A stretch of 64,000 nt of DNA from Lycorma delicatula (GCF_047948215.1 NC_134460.1:13575501-13639500), one strand, 5' to 3'; positions 47,600-59,160 are shown, numbered from the stretch's first letter. Notes: generated by a model from the sequence alone, not told the origin. A program made the numbers and translations.

Positions 47600-48740
47600 T
47601 ACAAAATAGGGCACTTATTCAGAATTTAAGGAGCGCCCAGAGCAGAGAATTAATAGTATGCACTGGTGTTTTTAAAACAACCTCCTATGAGGCTACCACC
47701 GTATTGGGAAAGGCTCTCCCAATCGATTTAGTGGTGAAAGTTCAGGTGGCCATGTGAAGAGGCAGGGAGGCTTGAGGTATTTGAGATGCGGTTTTGAGCC
47801 GGGTCAGTACCGGAGCGTAACGGTGATCACAATGCACCGGTTCTAAATTTTGTTCAGTTGCCCATCTCTCGCCTGAGGAGGAGGCTTTACATCCTCGTGA
47901 TGGATGTATGGCAGCAAGAATGGCACACCACGACTAAGGAAAGGCCCTTGTATAGATTTGGGGTGATCGTAATACGTCTCCTTCGTTTTTAAGTGCCCAG
48001 GTGCTCTCCAACAACGTGAACTTGACTCCAACAACGCGAACCAGTATTTGTTTCAGTTCCGCCTGGCAGCTGATGAGCTGTGCGTATGCGGGGAGGTCCA
48101 GTAGAACGATTACATGATGTTAAACTGCGTAGCCCTTGGGGGGGAGGGGCAGAATTCAGGCCACCCTGGAACTTATAGGTCAAGGGGAAAATTAGCCACT
48201 CATAAGCGGCGAGTCAATTTGGCGTGAGCCGCACTGTCGGACCGTGTGGGTATTCCTTGATGCCGTTGTTTTGTTCAACCAGCATCAGTAGTTTATTTAA
48301 GGGAAAGACTCCTACCCCGCTGCTGTGGGAAGCTACCCGAGACTTATGGCTGGCCATCAGCCAATTAAAGCTCCAAGCGCTGTAATATTGGTGGACAAGT
48401 ACTTGCTGGCGTTTAGCGACCTAGACGTGGCAGCGAATTGCTGTTTTGACGTGATAAATTTAAATTATTGAATGTGATATGTGTATCAGTAGTTGACGGG
48501 GTGCGCCTACCCATTTTAGAATATATGACAGGTGAGCGGTGGGACGCGAAGCAAGGGTGTGTGGCACCATGCTTAATTCGCTCACGCAATTAGGTTAGCT
48601 CTAAGACCTAGTTAGGACACCGGTCGCTAACCGATTCGAGAATCGGCAGCCGTTTGCGGCACAGGCATTCGGTCTTATGCTTTAGGGCGACCGAATGGGG
48701 TGTTGGCGGGAGAAGTGCCATGCAAATCAAATACCGCTTC
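47600..48740 (+). mobile_element. R1-like LINE, 5'-truncated copy 1
   Basis: It starts within the ORF2 C-terminal domain, QNLRSAQSRELIVCTGVFKT and TSYEATTVLGKALPIDLVVK, and continues in broken frames through the Cys-finger region. A long 3' UTR follows that ends GGCGACCGAATGGGGTGTTG and GCGGGAGAAGTGCCA. The better preserved copy 2 at 53317-54546 matches throughout. Several stops. No clean target duplication could be found; the 5' side is a fold-back instead. Confidence 0.88.
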
Positions 48741-48850
48741 CTTCGTAATTCTACTTCCCCACATCTGCACGATTAATCTATGTAATTGTACTTCAGTAGA
48801 ATCCTATTTTATATTTCCAGTATTCATGGTATTTGGTTTTTACTATTAAT

Positions 48851-49183
48851 ATGAATTCCATTTTTAAGTCGGTGATGAATATGCTCCGAGTATATTTATT
48901 AGGAGATTCGGCTTTACCCTATAGGCGGCATCTTAGACGTCTAAATTGTGCTTTTGGTAATAGTATACACCCGCTGTCGGATAAAAAACTTGAGCCCAGG
49001 AATAAATCCATCTTCGATAGAAACCCACCAATAACTCGTAAACAACATACCGCAACAAACCGTACAAAAACTCAGGATGCGGCGTCTATACAAGAACCAA
49101 CGCCGATAGTAGAAGAAAGAAACGAATTTGTAGAAAGATTATTCAGTAAGCGAGATGAAAAACGCTACTTAAAAAGCGCTTAA
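48851..49183 (+). CDS. Hypothetical protein or last exon, 110 residues
   Basis: An open frame from ATG at 48851 to TAA at 49183 reads MNSIFKSVMNMLRVYLLGDS, then ALPYRRHLRRLNCAFGNSIH, DKKLEPRNKSIFDRN, and ends VERLFSKRDEKRYLKSA. Codons are mixed in base use, with more CG than the flanks, and the protein is basic with a charged tail, so it looks more real than chance frames nearby. The frame is open back to a splice-acceptor-like TTATATTTCCAG at 48820, so it may be a 3' exon. It lies between a LINE 3' end and a SINE. I do not recognise the product; it could also be an unknown transposon gene. Confidence 0.35.
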   Translation: MNSIFKSVMNMLRVYLLGDSALPYRRHLRRLNCAFGNSIHPLSDKKLEPRNKSIFDRNPPITRKQHTATNRTKTQDAASIQEPTPIVEERNEFVERLFSKRDEKRYLKSA

Positions 49184-49269
49184 AGGTTCCGTTTCGGTTG
49201 CGGGTACGTAAAATCCCTCAACATATATTCGCGACGAGAGAAGTACTGACCGACGGCTTTACATCGTCG

Positions 49270-49460
49270 TCAGTCTCAGGTCGACAATTTCTGAAAGTGT
49301 GGTTAACTGAAAACCCGACCACCATAGAACACCGGTATCCACGATCTAGTATTCAAATCCGTATAAAATTAACTGCCTTTACTAGGATTTGAACCTTAGA
49401 ATTCTCGATTTCGAAATCAACTGATTTGCGATGACGAGTTTAACCACTAGATCATTTAGT
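49270..49460 (-). mobile_element. tRNA-derived SINE, family 1, reverse copy
   Basis: Read on the minus strand: AAATGATCTAGTGGTTAAAC (A-box region), CAAATCAGTTGATTTCGAAA, a good B box AAGGTTCAAATCC, then TAGTAAAGGCAGTTAATTTT and GATCGTGGATACCGGTGTTC, the family 1 core. The match fades near 49275, so the 3' end is lost or diverged. Confidence 0.85.
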
Positions 49461-50525
49461 GCGACTGTCTGCATCGTCCGTTCCTTACAAATCATTATTT
49501 TTTGATAAAATCTTTTTCGTTTGTATTAACAACATTTACGTATGCGACTTTGAATTATACCAATTATTTATTTTTTTTATATAACATCATATTATTCACT
49601 TTGTTTCTATTTGAAAAACTTACAAGGTAATTTTTTTTTAGGAAATTTCAATCATATACGTATGAAATTTATAAACGGGTTTTTTACGTACATCTTAATA
49701 ACTAAAAAAAAAAAAAATCGAGTCCACGAATATACATACATTATTAATCTGTAACAATAAAATCGTTAAAAGCTAGCAATTCTTTGTTGTACCAAATTTA
49801 CCTGACATTTAAATTAGTCGATGAATTTATAATTTTAAAAGGACATTATACAAGGTCTGCGGTGTGGGATCTGCCACAACTGATTTGTGGGTTGTTATTT
49901 ATCTTTGTATTAATGCGAAATGTGTTTTATTGTGCAACAGATTAACCGTTTCATTTTTTTCTTTTCAACCGTGTGCTACTTTCATAATTTGTGTAATTGT
50001 TATGACATTATGCTTATATTACTATTATTATAATACTAATTTTTGTACGGCTACCGTTTATAATTACTCTTTTACGATGAAATCTTTCTATAATATTTAT
50101 GACTGGGTAAAACGTATAAAGAATTACATGAAATTATTGTTTTTTAAAATTGATTATAGATTAGTTTATTTTAGTATCGTTAGATTTTGTTATATATATA
50201 GTTCAACAAGAAACCGTTTAGCTTATATTATGTTTCTTTGTTAAATTCTATCGTGTAAATTTTCTAATTGTGATGTATTTGTTACTTACGGTCCTACATT
50301 CATATTATGTTGTTGTATTAATTTGTCTTTGCCTTCAATTAACTGTTTATTCCTAATATTTATATCTGTTAACAGTTCACTAACATATATAATCCATTAA
50401 CATAGGCCTACAAACAAGTTTCTGCCACAAACGTTTTTATTTTATTGTGAATTTTAAAACCGATTCGTTGGTAAGAAGATAGGCTTGCCTAAATAAACAT
50501 AATAATAAATGATAAAATGAATCGG

Positions 50526-50529
<4 letters not shown>

Positions 50530-50570
<41 letters not shown>
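50530..50570. repeat. (TA)n microsatellite
   Basis: About 20 uninterrupted TA units. Confidence 0.95.
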
Positions 50571-50572
<2 letters not shown>

Positions 50573-51136
50573 AAATTATCACCCGCTTGCTCTTTATCCA
50601 GTATTAGTAATTATTCTGTATTAAAGAGCAATGGTTTCTTGTAGTCGTATTTTTTAATATTTATCTCTTGTTTAAGTTAAATATATTAAGTTTTAATTTT
50701 TTTTAATATTTTAGAAAAATATTCATTATTCTATCTAAGAATTACTTCTCGAGTGGCTGCATATGTATTCGCTTTCACGGACACACATACGGACTGTTAA
50801 TAATAGAGTACCTACCTTTTTTATTGTTTTTGGAAAGGTTAGAGAACTGTAACTGAACGATTTTGATGTAAAATTTGTTGCACCCTCGAGGTTTTTAATT
50901 AAAATTATTATAAAAAATAATTATTTCATTATATTTCTTAAAATTTCAGAATCGAAAAGCCACAATTTAATATTAATACGCGTTTAACAAAATTGTTAAA
51001 GACATTCTAAACACATTCTCCCTTTTCGAATCCCATTTTAGAAATAATAAATCGGACCGAGAAATTTGGTTTCTCGATATCGATGGTGTAACACGATATC
51101 GATGGTTTACTGTAAACTAATTTTGTTAAATCATTG

Positions 51137-51173
51137 TTAAATGAATACAACCGTAATGGTTGTATTCATTTAA
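51137..51173. repeat. Perfect hairpin, 16-bp arms, 5-bp loop
   Basis: TTAAATGAATACAACC, loop GTAAT, then GGTTGTATTCATTTAA. Confidence 0.92.
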
Positions 51174-51649
51174 AATACATATAACCACTTTCAAGAATGA
51201 CAATCGCCCAGTTGCAGATCTACTAAATTAAATGAAAGACTTTCTTCATTGTGCCGAATATATTATTGCCCACCAACACGATAACTCAAAAAAATTAAGA
51301 TAATATTCAGATCGCTAAATAATTCGGTTCTTCAGCATGAGTGACTGTGTAGCGAGTACCGAAAAAGCAACTCTTGCTTCATATATTTCTGTTAATAATT
51401 ATGATACCGGATAGATATTGTAAAAAAAAATTATTGTACTCCTTCCATTACAAAAAATGCGGGTTTTATACACTTGTTTTAATTTAATGATAAGGTATTA
51501 CAAAATCATTAATAAAAAAAAAATTTACTACTTACTTTATGAAAATGCATTAAAAATTAACAAAATTAGATGCTTACTAATTGACAAGTAATTAATTAAA
51601 AATTTAAATTAAATACAAGTTAATTGTATAGGTATAATACAGTGGGTTC

Positions 51650-52640
51650 GGAACGTTGTTGCGCGCTGGAATTATGAAAGTGTTATGACAAAACTTTCTT
51701 AACTGGAATAGTTAATAAAACGTGTTGAAAATGAATTCCTCCATCATCAATACAACACCGCACGCGTTTCAATTTGTTTTCAAACGCTAAGTATTTGATG
51801 TACTGGAATGTCTTGTACGTATACCAATTTCAGTTCGTCAATCGTGCGTGGTCAGTTGCGATACACTGCTTATTTCGCTGCCCCCTATAGAAAGTAATGG
51901 AGTCAGACCGAAGGACCGTGCAGGTCACAAACACCTCCAAATGATACGTTCACCAAAGACATTTTGTAAAAAAAATCGATCGGTTAGCTGTGTGCGATTT
52001 CGCCCCATCTTATTGGAACCCACCGTCATTGGTATCCACTTCTATTAACTAATGAAGTGTGTTAAAACAGTACCGTAGCGAGTATATTTTCAAAAATCAA
52101 ATTTGACCTACAATAAGCGTTCTACTCGCATTGACCTAGACTTCAATTTTCGCTTCGTGTAAAGATTGTTCGTGTAATTCACGGGGGTTAGTTGTGTCGA
52201 CCACAACATTTGTGAATTAATATAACTTCCCGAATGAAACCACCTGTAAAAAACGCATTTTCGAAGATACCTACGGAATTTTAGTCGAAACCGATGACAA
52301 TAATTTAGTCTTTCGATACGATCTATAGGTTTCAATTCTTGAACGCACATTGCAGGTGAAAAGTTTCAGTTCTTTTCTTACAGCTTACTTTCCTACAACT
52401 TACGCGATGACTTTGATGGACTTTGAGCCATAGCTTTCGAAATATCAATCGGCTTCTGTTCGTTTGTTTAAGTGGTCTCCGCTTAGATCGGCTTGTTCAG
52501 CAGAGCCTGTTGCCCGAAATTTTTCGATAAGAGTTCGAACCGCATTGCGGTGAGGAGCAGGAGTATTTGAAAACTTTTCAGAAAACTTCCGCTTCACTAA
52601 ATTTATTCTGATTTATCTCCTTCACGATAGACATGTTCGA
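51650..52640 (-). pseudogene. Tc1/mariner-superfamily transposase relic
   Basis: On the minus strand, in shifting frames: KRRPLKQTNRS-like N-terminal scraps, MCVQELKPIDRIERLNYCHR (52350), then FIREVILIHKCCGRHN, TNNLYTKRKLKS, PIDFFYKMSLVNVSFGG, PRTIDELKLVYVQDI and a terminal DDGGIHFQH. This follows the order VQ.L.P.D...R..FC, FSDE..F...G.VN..N.R.W, PRSPDLTPLDFFLWG..K..VY, P.TI.EL...I, NGGH.EH of insect transposases of the IS630/Tc1/mariner group. All catalytic residues are in damaged stretches. No terminal repeats found. Confidence 0.65.
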
Positions 52641-53061
52641 CGAGAAAGATGCATTCCTCTATAGATATATTTCTCGTAACTATCGATTCTAATAAACGAA
52701 GCACGCTCAATCACAACTCAACAAGTAGCATTTTTGTTTATTACTGAGAAAGCTCAGCGAACTCATAGGGCAACCAACTTACGCCTGAAAAACAGAATTC
52801 ACCACATAATAATATTCTAAAACATATTGCACAGCTACTTTCCGAACGCCAGGTAATTGATAGTGGTTATTTTAATATCCTCTTTAAAGGTTCTATTTCT
52901 TATCAGTTTTTTTCAGTTTTTTTTTCACATTTGACCTCAAATCTTGCGTCCTTAATTTAACATACTTCCTGACATTGTCAACTGATGAAATTTTGCACAG
53001 TACGGTCGGGTGACAATACAATATTCCACAATTTCTTTTTTCATCATTTGTTTTTTCGACA
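52641..53061. other. Intergenic spacer
   Basis: No gene recognised. Confidence 0.5.
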
Positions 53062-53267
53062 ATTGCTTACAGGTAAAAAAAGTTTTAAATCAAACTAACA
53101 CGGATGCGTACAAAGAATTTTTACTTCCTGTCGTGCTTGAACACGGGGACTTCAAAACGTCAAGAATCAGAAATTCTAAATTAATTTCGAATTACTATAG
53201 AAACTCGTATCATTATGCGACATGTCTTACTTCCACAATTTTTTTTACTCGTAAAAAAATATATTAG
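53062..53267 (+). CDS. Exon-like open segment, product unknown
   Basis: The frame after an acceptor-like TTGCTTACAG near 53072 reads VKKVLNQTNTDAYKEFLLPV, VLEHGDFKTSRIRNSKLISN and YYRNSYHYATCLT, open to 53267. Residue use (Asp, Glu, Thr, Lys and His mixed) looks more protein-like than neighbouring frames, but I do not recognise it. The R1-like LINE copy 2 inserted about 40 bases downstream. It could be an exon of the gene hinted at by 48851-49183, a relic of another element, or chance. Confidence 0.2.
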
Positions 53268-53303
53268 AAAATAATAATAATAGCAAATAATGTTTGATTA
53301 CTT

Positions 53304-54559
53304 TTACCTGTCTAAATTTTGGTCGCCAAATGTACTTAGTGTACCGAGGTGTCTTCGAGTCTATGATTGCATACGCGGCGCCAGTATGGGCGCATAGGTT
53401 GGATAGAAATAGAGCACTGCTTCTAAATTTAAGGAGTGCCCAGCGCAGAGCCTTAATTGTATGCACTGGTGTTTTCAAAACAACCTCCTACGAGGCTACT
53501 ACCGTATTGGGAAAGGCTCTCCCAATCGATTTAGTGGTGAAAGTTCGAGCAGCCATGTGGAAGTTGCGAAGAGGTCGGGAAACCGAGGTATTTGGGATAC
53601 GGTTTCGGGCCGGGCTAGAACCAGAACGGAACGGTGATCACAATGCACCGGGTCTAAATTTCGAACAGTTGCCCATTTCCCGCCTGCGGAAGAGGCTTTG
53701 GGGCCTCGCGATGGAGACATGGCAGCATGAATGGCACACCACGTCTAAGGGAAGACCTCTGTATAGATTTATACAGGATCTGGGGGGATGGTATGCCTCA
53801 AGTTCATTTTTAAGGGCGGCGGGTGCCCAAGTGCTCACCAACCACGTGAATTTGATGCAATATCTGTTCAGGTTTCGCCTGGCGGCTGATGAGTTGTGCG
53901 TCTGTGGCGAGGTCCAGTCGAACGAACACCTAATGTTCGACTGCCCTGCTCTTGGGGGGGGGCCAGAGACCGGGCCACCCTGGAACTTAGAGGTCAGGGG
54001 GAAAACTGGCCGCTCATAAACGGCGAGTCAATGTGGCGTGAGCCGCATTGTCGGACCGTGTGGGAGTTCCTCGATGAGGTTGCGATGTTCAACCGTCATC
54101 GGTAGTTTAAGTTTAAATTTATGGGGATTTATTGATTCCTGTGGCGTGTCGGTGGAAAACCTTCCTGGAAATAATGGCTGCCATCAGCCAATAAAGCTCC
54201 AAGCGCTTAAATGGTGGACAGACACTAGCTGGCAAACAGCGACCGAGGCGTGGCGGCTTAAATTGCCGTCTTTTAATATGTAACTTGACTGTTTTAAATG
54301 TAACAAGGGGTGCGCCTCCCCGATTTAGTTTTAGTGTGAAAAGTGAGCGGTAGGGACACATAGGCGGGTGCTGTATGGCGCCCAGCTTAACCGCTCACGC
54401 ATGATAGGAGCTCATTAGGAGCAATTAGGAAACGAGGTCGCAAATCTGTTTCGAGGCACAGTAGCCGTTTATTGGCACAGTACATTTGGTCTATGCTCTA
54501 GGGCGACCGAATGGGGTGGTGGCGGGAGAAATGCCAGCTAACCAAATTACCTGTCTAAA
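53304..54559 (+). mobile_element. R1-like LINE, 5'-truncated copy 2 with 13-bp target duplication
   Basis: The 13-mer TTACCTGTCTAAA occurs exactly at 53304-53316 and 54547-54559 and brackets the element, so the insert is 53317-54546. It holds the ORF2 C-terminal part and a 3' UTR ending GGCGACCGAATGGGGTGGTG and GCGGGAGAAATGCCAG, shared with copy 1. The intact duplication means recent or undisturbed insertion. R1-clade elements are best known from 28S rDNA, but this copy is in ordinary AT-rich DNA. Confidence 0.95.
53335..54105 (+). pseudogene. R1-like LINE ORF2 C-terminal region, one frameshift
   Basis: The frame reads YRGVFESMIAYAAPVWAHRL, RSAQRRALIVCTGVFKTTSY, TTVLGKALPIDLVVKVRAAM, RGRPLYRFIQDLGGWYASSS, NHVNLMQYLFRFRLAADELC and CGEVQSNEHLMFDCPALGGG. 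The last part is the C..C...H....C Cys-finger of R1-type ORF2. At a run of nine G (53954-53962) the frame shifts; the other frame goes on RDRATLELRGQGENWPLING and ends VAMFNRHR at 54105. The single-base G-run change may be a mutation or a sequencing slip. The start is missing by truncation: endonuclease and RT core are absent. Confidence 0.88.
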
Positions 54560-55564
54560 GTAAAGAAAAAAATAGTAAATCAACGTATTTATATTCTTTT
54601 CATTATTCCTCTAACCGTTTATATTTTTTATAAATCATCAAATATAGTTCCTGATATAAAATCACACCTATCAATCAATTTTAAGTGATCGATACACGCC
54701 ATTTTACATTTTACGTATAATTTTTTTCATTCGATCTTTCTTTTTTTCATTCGGTATGACCAATTTAATTTCTGTATGATTTTTATTTTGTTTACATATT
54801 AAATGTACCATATCTTATTTTCTTTCCGTAAACAAAAAAGTACTATTAGTAGTTGAAATAAGTATACCAGTAATTCTTTTAGGTAAACTAATTTTTTAGC
54901 TTTATTATGTAATCTATTGTTGCTATTTTTTATTTATTTTTTTGTTAGTCTTATTATTTCTTTTTATACGTAATAATAGTAAAAATGCATAAATTGAATG
55001 CTTATCCCACAGTTAACAAAGCTTGTAGAGACCGCGCAATTTCGTGGGACTATCACAAATATCTTGTTACTTTTACATCATGTTACATTATATTACTTTT
55101 ACATCATGTTACATTATATTATACTATGTATATTTACCTTACACAGACACACACACACACACACAAAATACCTGTATGAATAACTCTCCCTCATTGCGCA
55201 AATTGTTCAGTTAAATTCGTAGTAGAGTATTTTGTGTTTGTCATAGTATTATTCCATTATATCGTTTTTCGTGGGATTAAATGTAGTTATAATTATCATC
55301 TTGTAATTTTGTTAGGTTTGTATTGTTTTTTCCAACATTTGTAAAATTATATGTATAGCCTACATCTTGTCATTTAATCTTAAGAGAATGTGTGTATATG
55401 GTTATTATTTAATACTAAGTTATCATTAAACTTTAACGCAAATAATTGCTACAACTAAAAGAGGTGATTCTAGGCTTATTAAAATAAACATAACAAAAAC
55501 GTTTCATCAGTCAGTGTTTCTTAGACAGGGTCGTTTACGGCATTTTCACTCGCTAAAAATTGCC
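54560..55564. other. AT-rich intergenic DNA
   Basis: A 26-bp tandem duplication (55067-55118) and a short CA tract (55144-55165) are the only features seen. Confidence 0.6.
55067..55118. repeat. 26-bp tandem duplication
   Basis: TTACTTTTACATCATGTTAC plus ATTATA occurs twice in a row, exactly. Confidence 0.93.
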
Positions 55565-55615
55565 TTCATCTCATCCTCTGAAGCGGTGGTGAATGATGGT
55601 ACCAGAAGCTAAAAA
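55565..55615 (+). mobile_element. SINE family 1, 3'-end scrap
   Basis: CATCCTCTGAAGCGGTGGTG ... CCAGAAGCTAAAAAAAA matches the 3' end and A-tail of the SINE at 1.4 kb. The tRNA-like head is absent. Confidence 0.55.
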
Positions 55616-55734
55616 AAAGAAAATGGTCGGTAATTTGGATGACGTGCTGCAAAATTTCAGACGCGTGCGTTAGACATTTACTGAAATATGGATAAAATTA
55701 AAGTTCGAATCGTTCATTTTCAAGAATAAAAAAT

Positions 55735-55980
55735 TGAGCTGCTGCAGTTAAAGTTGGTCATGTGCTCTTTCATCACGACAATGCGCCTGCACGCACTCCT
55801 TACAATTCCAAGTGCTTTCACATCCGTCGTTTTCATCGAATTTGAGCCCCAGGACCAATCCTGAAGAACCGACTTCAATTGTTGAAGTCAGAGCTGAGGC
55901 AACCGCTTAATTTATTGAGTTTGACAAATCTCATGATACTGAGCGCATTAAAAGTTGAGTATTCGATAGTCTAGAAAGGT
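55735..55980 (+). pseudogene. mariner transposase scrap
   Basis: KVGHVLFHHDNAPAR near 55755 is the mariner FHHDNAPAHT motif with the second catalytic Asp. Further on, in another frame, VEVRAEATA and IEFDKSHDTERIKS resemble the C-terminal end. The part between, with SPDLAP, is lost. Plus strand, no terminal repeat found. Confidence 0.65.
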
Positions 55981-55989
55981 AATCTGTTC

Positions 55990-56310
55990 TGCTTGCATAA
56001 TGTGAGAGCGTCATGTTCTAACATGACAAAATTTAGTCGTTGGAGTACGTCCCGGAACGTTGCAGCCGCTAAGTTACCGGTTGAGATTCACGACCGACTC
56101 ATCGAAATTTCTGCCGATAAAACGTTAAAAATACAATTCACGTTTGAAGATTTAAGAGAATATGGGAATTTAATCGAAGAAGCGTTGAAAATGCTTGTGA
56201 GCCACGTCTTACCTCTTTGAAAAGGAATTTTCGTCTACGGTTGCGCCAAAAAACGAAATATAGGAACATAGATCCGCGTATGGAGAAACCATTCAATTTT
56301 AAACAAACCC
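55990..56310 (+). pseudogene. hAT-type (ZBED5/FAM200-like) transposase C-terminus
   Basis: The frame reads AKLPVEIHDRLIEISADKTL, KIQFTFEDLREYGNLIEEAL and MLVSHVLPL, then after a stop KEFSSTVAPKNE. hAT-derived ZBED5-like proteins end with ...LIE.S.D..LK..F....L..FW......P.L...AL..LLPF.TTYLCE.GFS....IK.K.RNRL, the dimerisation region, and this matches in order. Only the tail is left. Confidence 0.6.
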
Positions 56311-56319
56311 GACTCATCT

Positions 56320-56815
56320 CGTTAATTTATTTTCTTTACATGCGTACTTATAAATGTTAAGTAAAACGTTTATTTCATTATTTTTTACGTGTAACGTTGT
56401 AGGCTAATTTAGAGATCCCCATGGGTCGCGACTTCCAGGTTGAGAAACGCCGGTGTAAATGTATCGAATTGTAAAGTGATTACGTTGAAAAATAAAATAA
56501 AAAATTTCTGAAAATCATGTTTTCTTAAACACGCTGAGAACGTTCCGAAAGACCCTCGTAAAAATACTTTGCTCGATCAGACATTTTCTATGAAGTAAAA
56601 TATAATTTATGTTTAAATATGACGTTTAACAATTTGACGATTAAGATGAACGATTAGAAAAAAGAAATTCCAAAAAAATTAGATTGATCCATCAAAGATA
56701 CTGACACTAAGTCGTATTTTAATGGCCGAAAAGAATATTTTAAAGCTTTCAGAAAGATTTAATTAAAACCGTTTGCTTTACTTTGTTGAAATAATTCGCT
56801 GACCAATTATAGTCG
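56320..56815. other. Intergenic AT-rich DNA
   Basis: No gene recognised. It may contain the 3' end of the hAT relic (GGGTCGCGACTTCCAGGTTG near 56424). Confidence 0.5.
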
Positions 56816-57250
56816 TCATACCTTTATGCCCGATATCCTTTTGAAAATGTTATAGTTTATTTGATATTTCCACACATCACAATAATTTTTATAGGCTGTG
56901 ATTTTCTTTAAGAAAACTTGTCTGTTTTCTAATAATTGTGTAGTATCTAGTAAATCATGCATATGAAGTGGTTGATGAAAAACCATCGAACAGTGGAATT
57001 CCTTTCCTTTGAGGAATCTGATAATATACTTCCATATCCAGAGGGATTTTTGGTGGGACTGACACTCAGTATCTGGAGGTATCCTTAAAGCCTTTCTTCG
57101 GATATAATCGTTCGTTTCATTTTGCGATCCTTTCTGATACAATAAATCCCTTTGCTTAATTGTTTTAATCTTTTCTTTTCTTCATCGTTAAGCGATTTTA
57201 TCCCAGCGACTGTCGGATCCGTGTTACGAAGGTAATGTGTTTTGTGTTGT
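56816..57250 (-). pseudogene. Coding-looking minus-strand segment, unknown protein
   Basis: Two overlapping minus frames look protein-like. One reads NTDPTVAGIKSLNDEEKKRL, KQLSKGIYCIRKDRKMKRTI and ISEERL before a stop. The other is open for 108 codons to 56816 and includes DLLDTTQLLENRQVFLKKIT and AYKNYCDVWKYQINYNIF. They could be one gene split by a frameshift near 57100, exons of an unseen gene, or a transposon relic. I do not recognise a family. Confidence 0.3.
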
Positions 57251-57366
57251 TTAATGTTTTGAGCGAGAACGAATCAAGTTCGGTGGTTTTACTAAAAGTC
57301 TGACTAGAAGTTCATTATCGCCCAATGTCTGACTCGAATCCACTGCTATGAGATCGTCTCGGAATG

Positions 57367-57392
57367 GACCCGTAACCCGCTGGTTACGGGTC
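57367..57392. repeat. Perfect hairpin, 11-bp arms, 4-bp loop
   Basis: GACCCGTAACC, loop CGCT, then GGTTACGGGTC. Confidence 0.88.
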
Positions 57393-57399
57393 AATTACA

Positions 57400-58920
57400 A
57401 GTAGGTCTTTGGAATTATCTTTTAAGAAGAGAAAAAGATCTAACTGGTACTACTTTAAAGTGAAGAAGAAGGGGTAAATATTTTTAGACCTTTAAAATAT
57501 TTTTTTTTCCTTTTTTTACAAATTTGTAATCGTTTATTAAAAAAAAAGAAAAAGAAAAAGCTGTCACGTTAAAATTAAACGAATTCATATTTACAATCTA
57601 TTTATAAATTAAGTTAACAAGTTAGAAATAAAAAAAAAAAGATTATATCAAACATTTTCTTTGGTTTGTATCAAATGGGTGATGTATATTTAAACCATCT
57701 TGAAAACGAAATAAGCTAAAACCCCTCAATTTTTAGATAACTCCTTGTTGGTTTTATTTTCGCACTTATTTAGATCAAGTTGTCAGACAAAAAAAATTAA
57801 CATTCAATGCCATCGGGAAATGACCTTTTTTAGTGTATACTGTGAACCGAGAAACGATTATTGACTCTTGTTCATTATTTCTGCCCCCTCCCTCGACAAA
57901 TAAATCATCGAAAATCATAAGTATCAGTCCCTGTTTCATGTCTGATATCTCATTACTAATTTGCTATGATAATTATTTTACAATTATTAATTATTAAATT
58001 CTTAGTTTATCGGAGAAAAAGCGTGTTTTAGGGTGATGATTTGCAAGTTTAACCAAGTAAAAAGTCGTTTCAAAATCCTATCTACAAAGGACCGGAACGC
58101 AACTCACAACTCCTCCTATTTTAAAATAAAAAAAAAAAATAAATATATAACCCCCATTAAAACTTCAGCAGTAAGAGACTGACGTCCAGGCACTGCGATG
58201 AATAGGGAGGTAAAATATCCCCCGATAACCTTGCGTTCCGTTAACTACTCCTATAATTATATTTGGAGCGAATATCGTATACTTGTTTTTTTGTTGACAT
58301 TGTTAGAATGTATTTATCAAATCAGGATTTTACAATGAGTCCTGTTTCATCTACCTTTCTAACACCATTCCGTGCAAATTAGATAATATCGCAACTGTTC
58401 AGATTTAATTTAAGCAGATCAATTATATATATTTGGAATAATATGGGGGTAAAATTATTCCTTGAGGTAAACCCCGTGGTATAATAGATTTTATTTACTA
58501 GTTTATTATTAAGGAATTAAACGCTAGTAGTTGTAAGCGAAAGGTAATTTATTTACAGTTATATACTGAAGAAAAAACTACACGCAAAAGTTTATGTAAA
58601 TTTTTCTCTAAGAAAAATATAATTAAACTCTGTATAAACCTAATTTATTGTAAACAAATAATTGATCTTGTTTTTATTTTTACCTATTTTATATTATTAA
58701 TAAATTTTACGTAGTAAAAATAAGAGAAAATAAATTTAAAAAAAACATTTCACTGCGAGGTAATAATAATAATAATTCATTTAAAAAGCAATAAATAAAA
58801 AGATCAGCGAAATAATTTCCAAGCGGCTGCATAAGAAAACCATTCGTGTTATGTAAATTAGTCGATGATGAACGGGTTAAAAAAATTAGATCAAAAAATG
58901 ATGAGTAGAAGGGATATTTA
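57400..58920. other. Intergenic AT-rich DNA
   Basis: Poly-A/T runs; no frames or elements recognised. Confidence 0.6.
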
Positions 58921-59160
58921 GATGGAGTGGGGAAATTTCATTCGTCGGAAAGGGAAATTACCTGAGAAACAGTGTAGCAAGACTGGTCGGTTGTTTATTA
59001 CTGTTATACTCTCTTGTCGTACTGTTAACGTTACGTTCAAACTTCACCTACCTTTAAGAAGTACACGCGCTTGTTTGTCGTCACGTGAACACGATCTGCC
59101 CGGTGCTTTTGTTTACTTTTTTTTGTTTTTATTAAATTTATCAAAATTACATCAAGCAAG
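58921..59160 (+). promoter_or_regulatory. Candidate promoter/5' UTR upstream of 59161
   Basis: CG-containing, less AT-rich stretch (GTACACGCGCTTGTTTGTCG, TCACGTGAACACG) directly before the candidate start codon. No TATA box is clear. Inference from composition and position only. Confidence 0.25.

Larger units (their letters stand above)
49461..51640. other. AT-rich intergenic DNA
   Basis: Holds a TA microsatellite (50530-50570), a hairpin (51137-51173) and a direct repeat of CGATATCGATGGT near 51076 and 51096. A 126-codon frame at 49864-50244 is very rich in Tyr, Phe and Ile and shows no family, so I do not call it a gene. Confidence 0.55.

Noticed and set aside
49864..50244. 126-codon open frame rich in Tyr, Phe and Ile with GTG as first codon
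   Set aside because: No ATG start context, no family, and residue use typical of translated AT-rich DNA.
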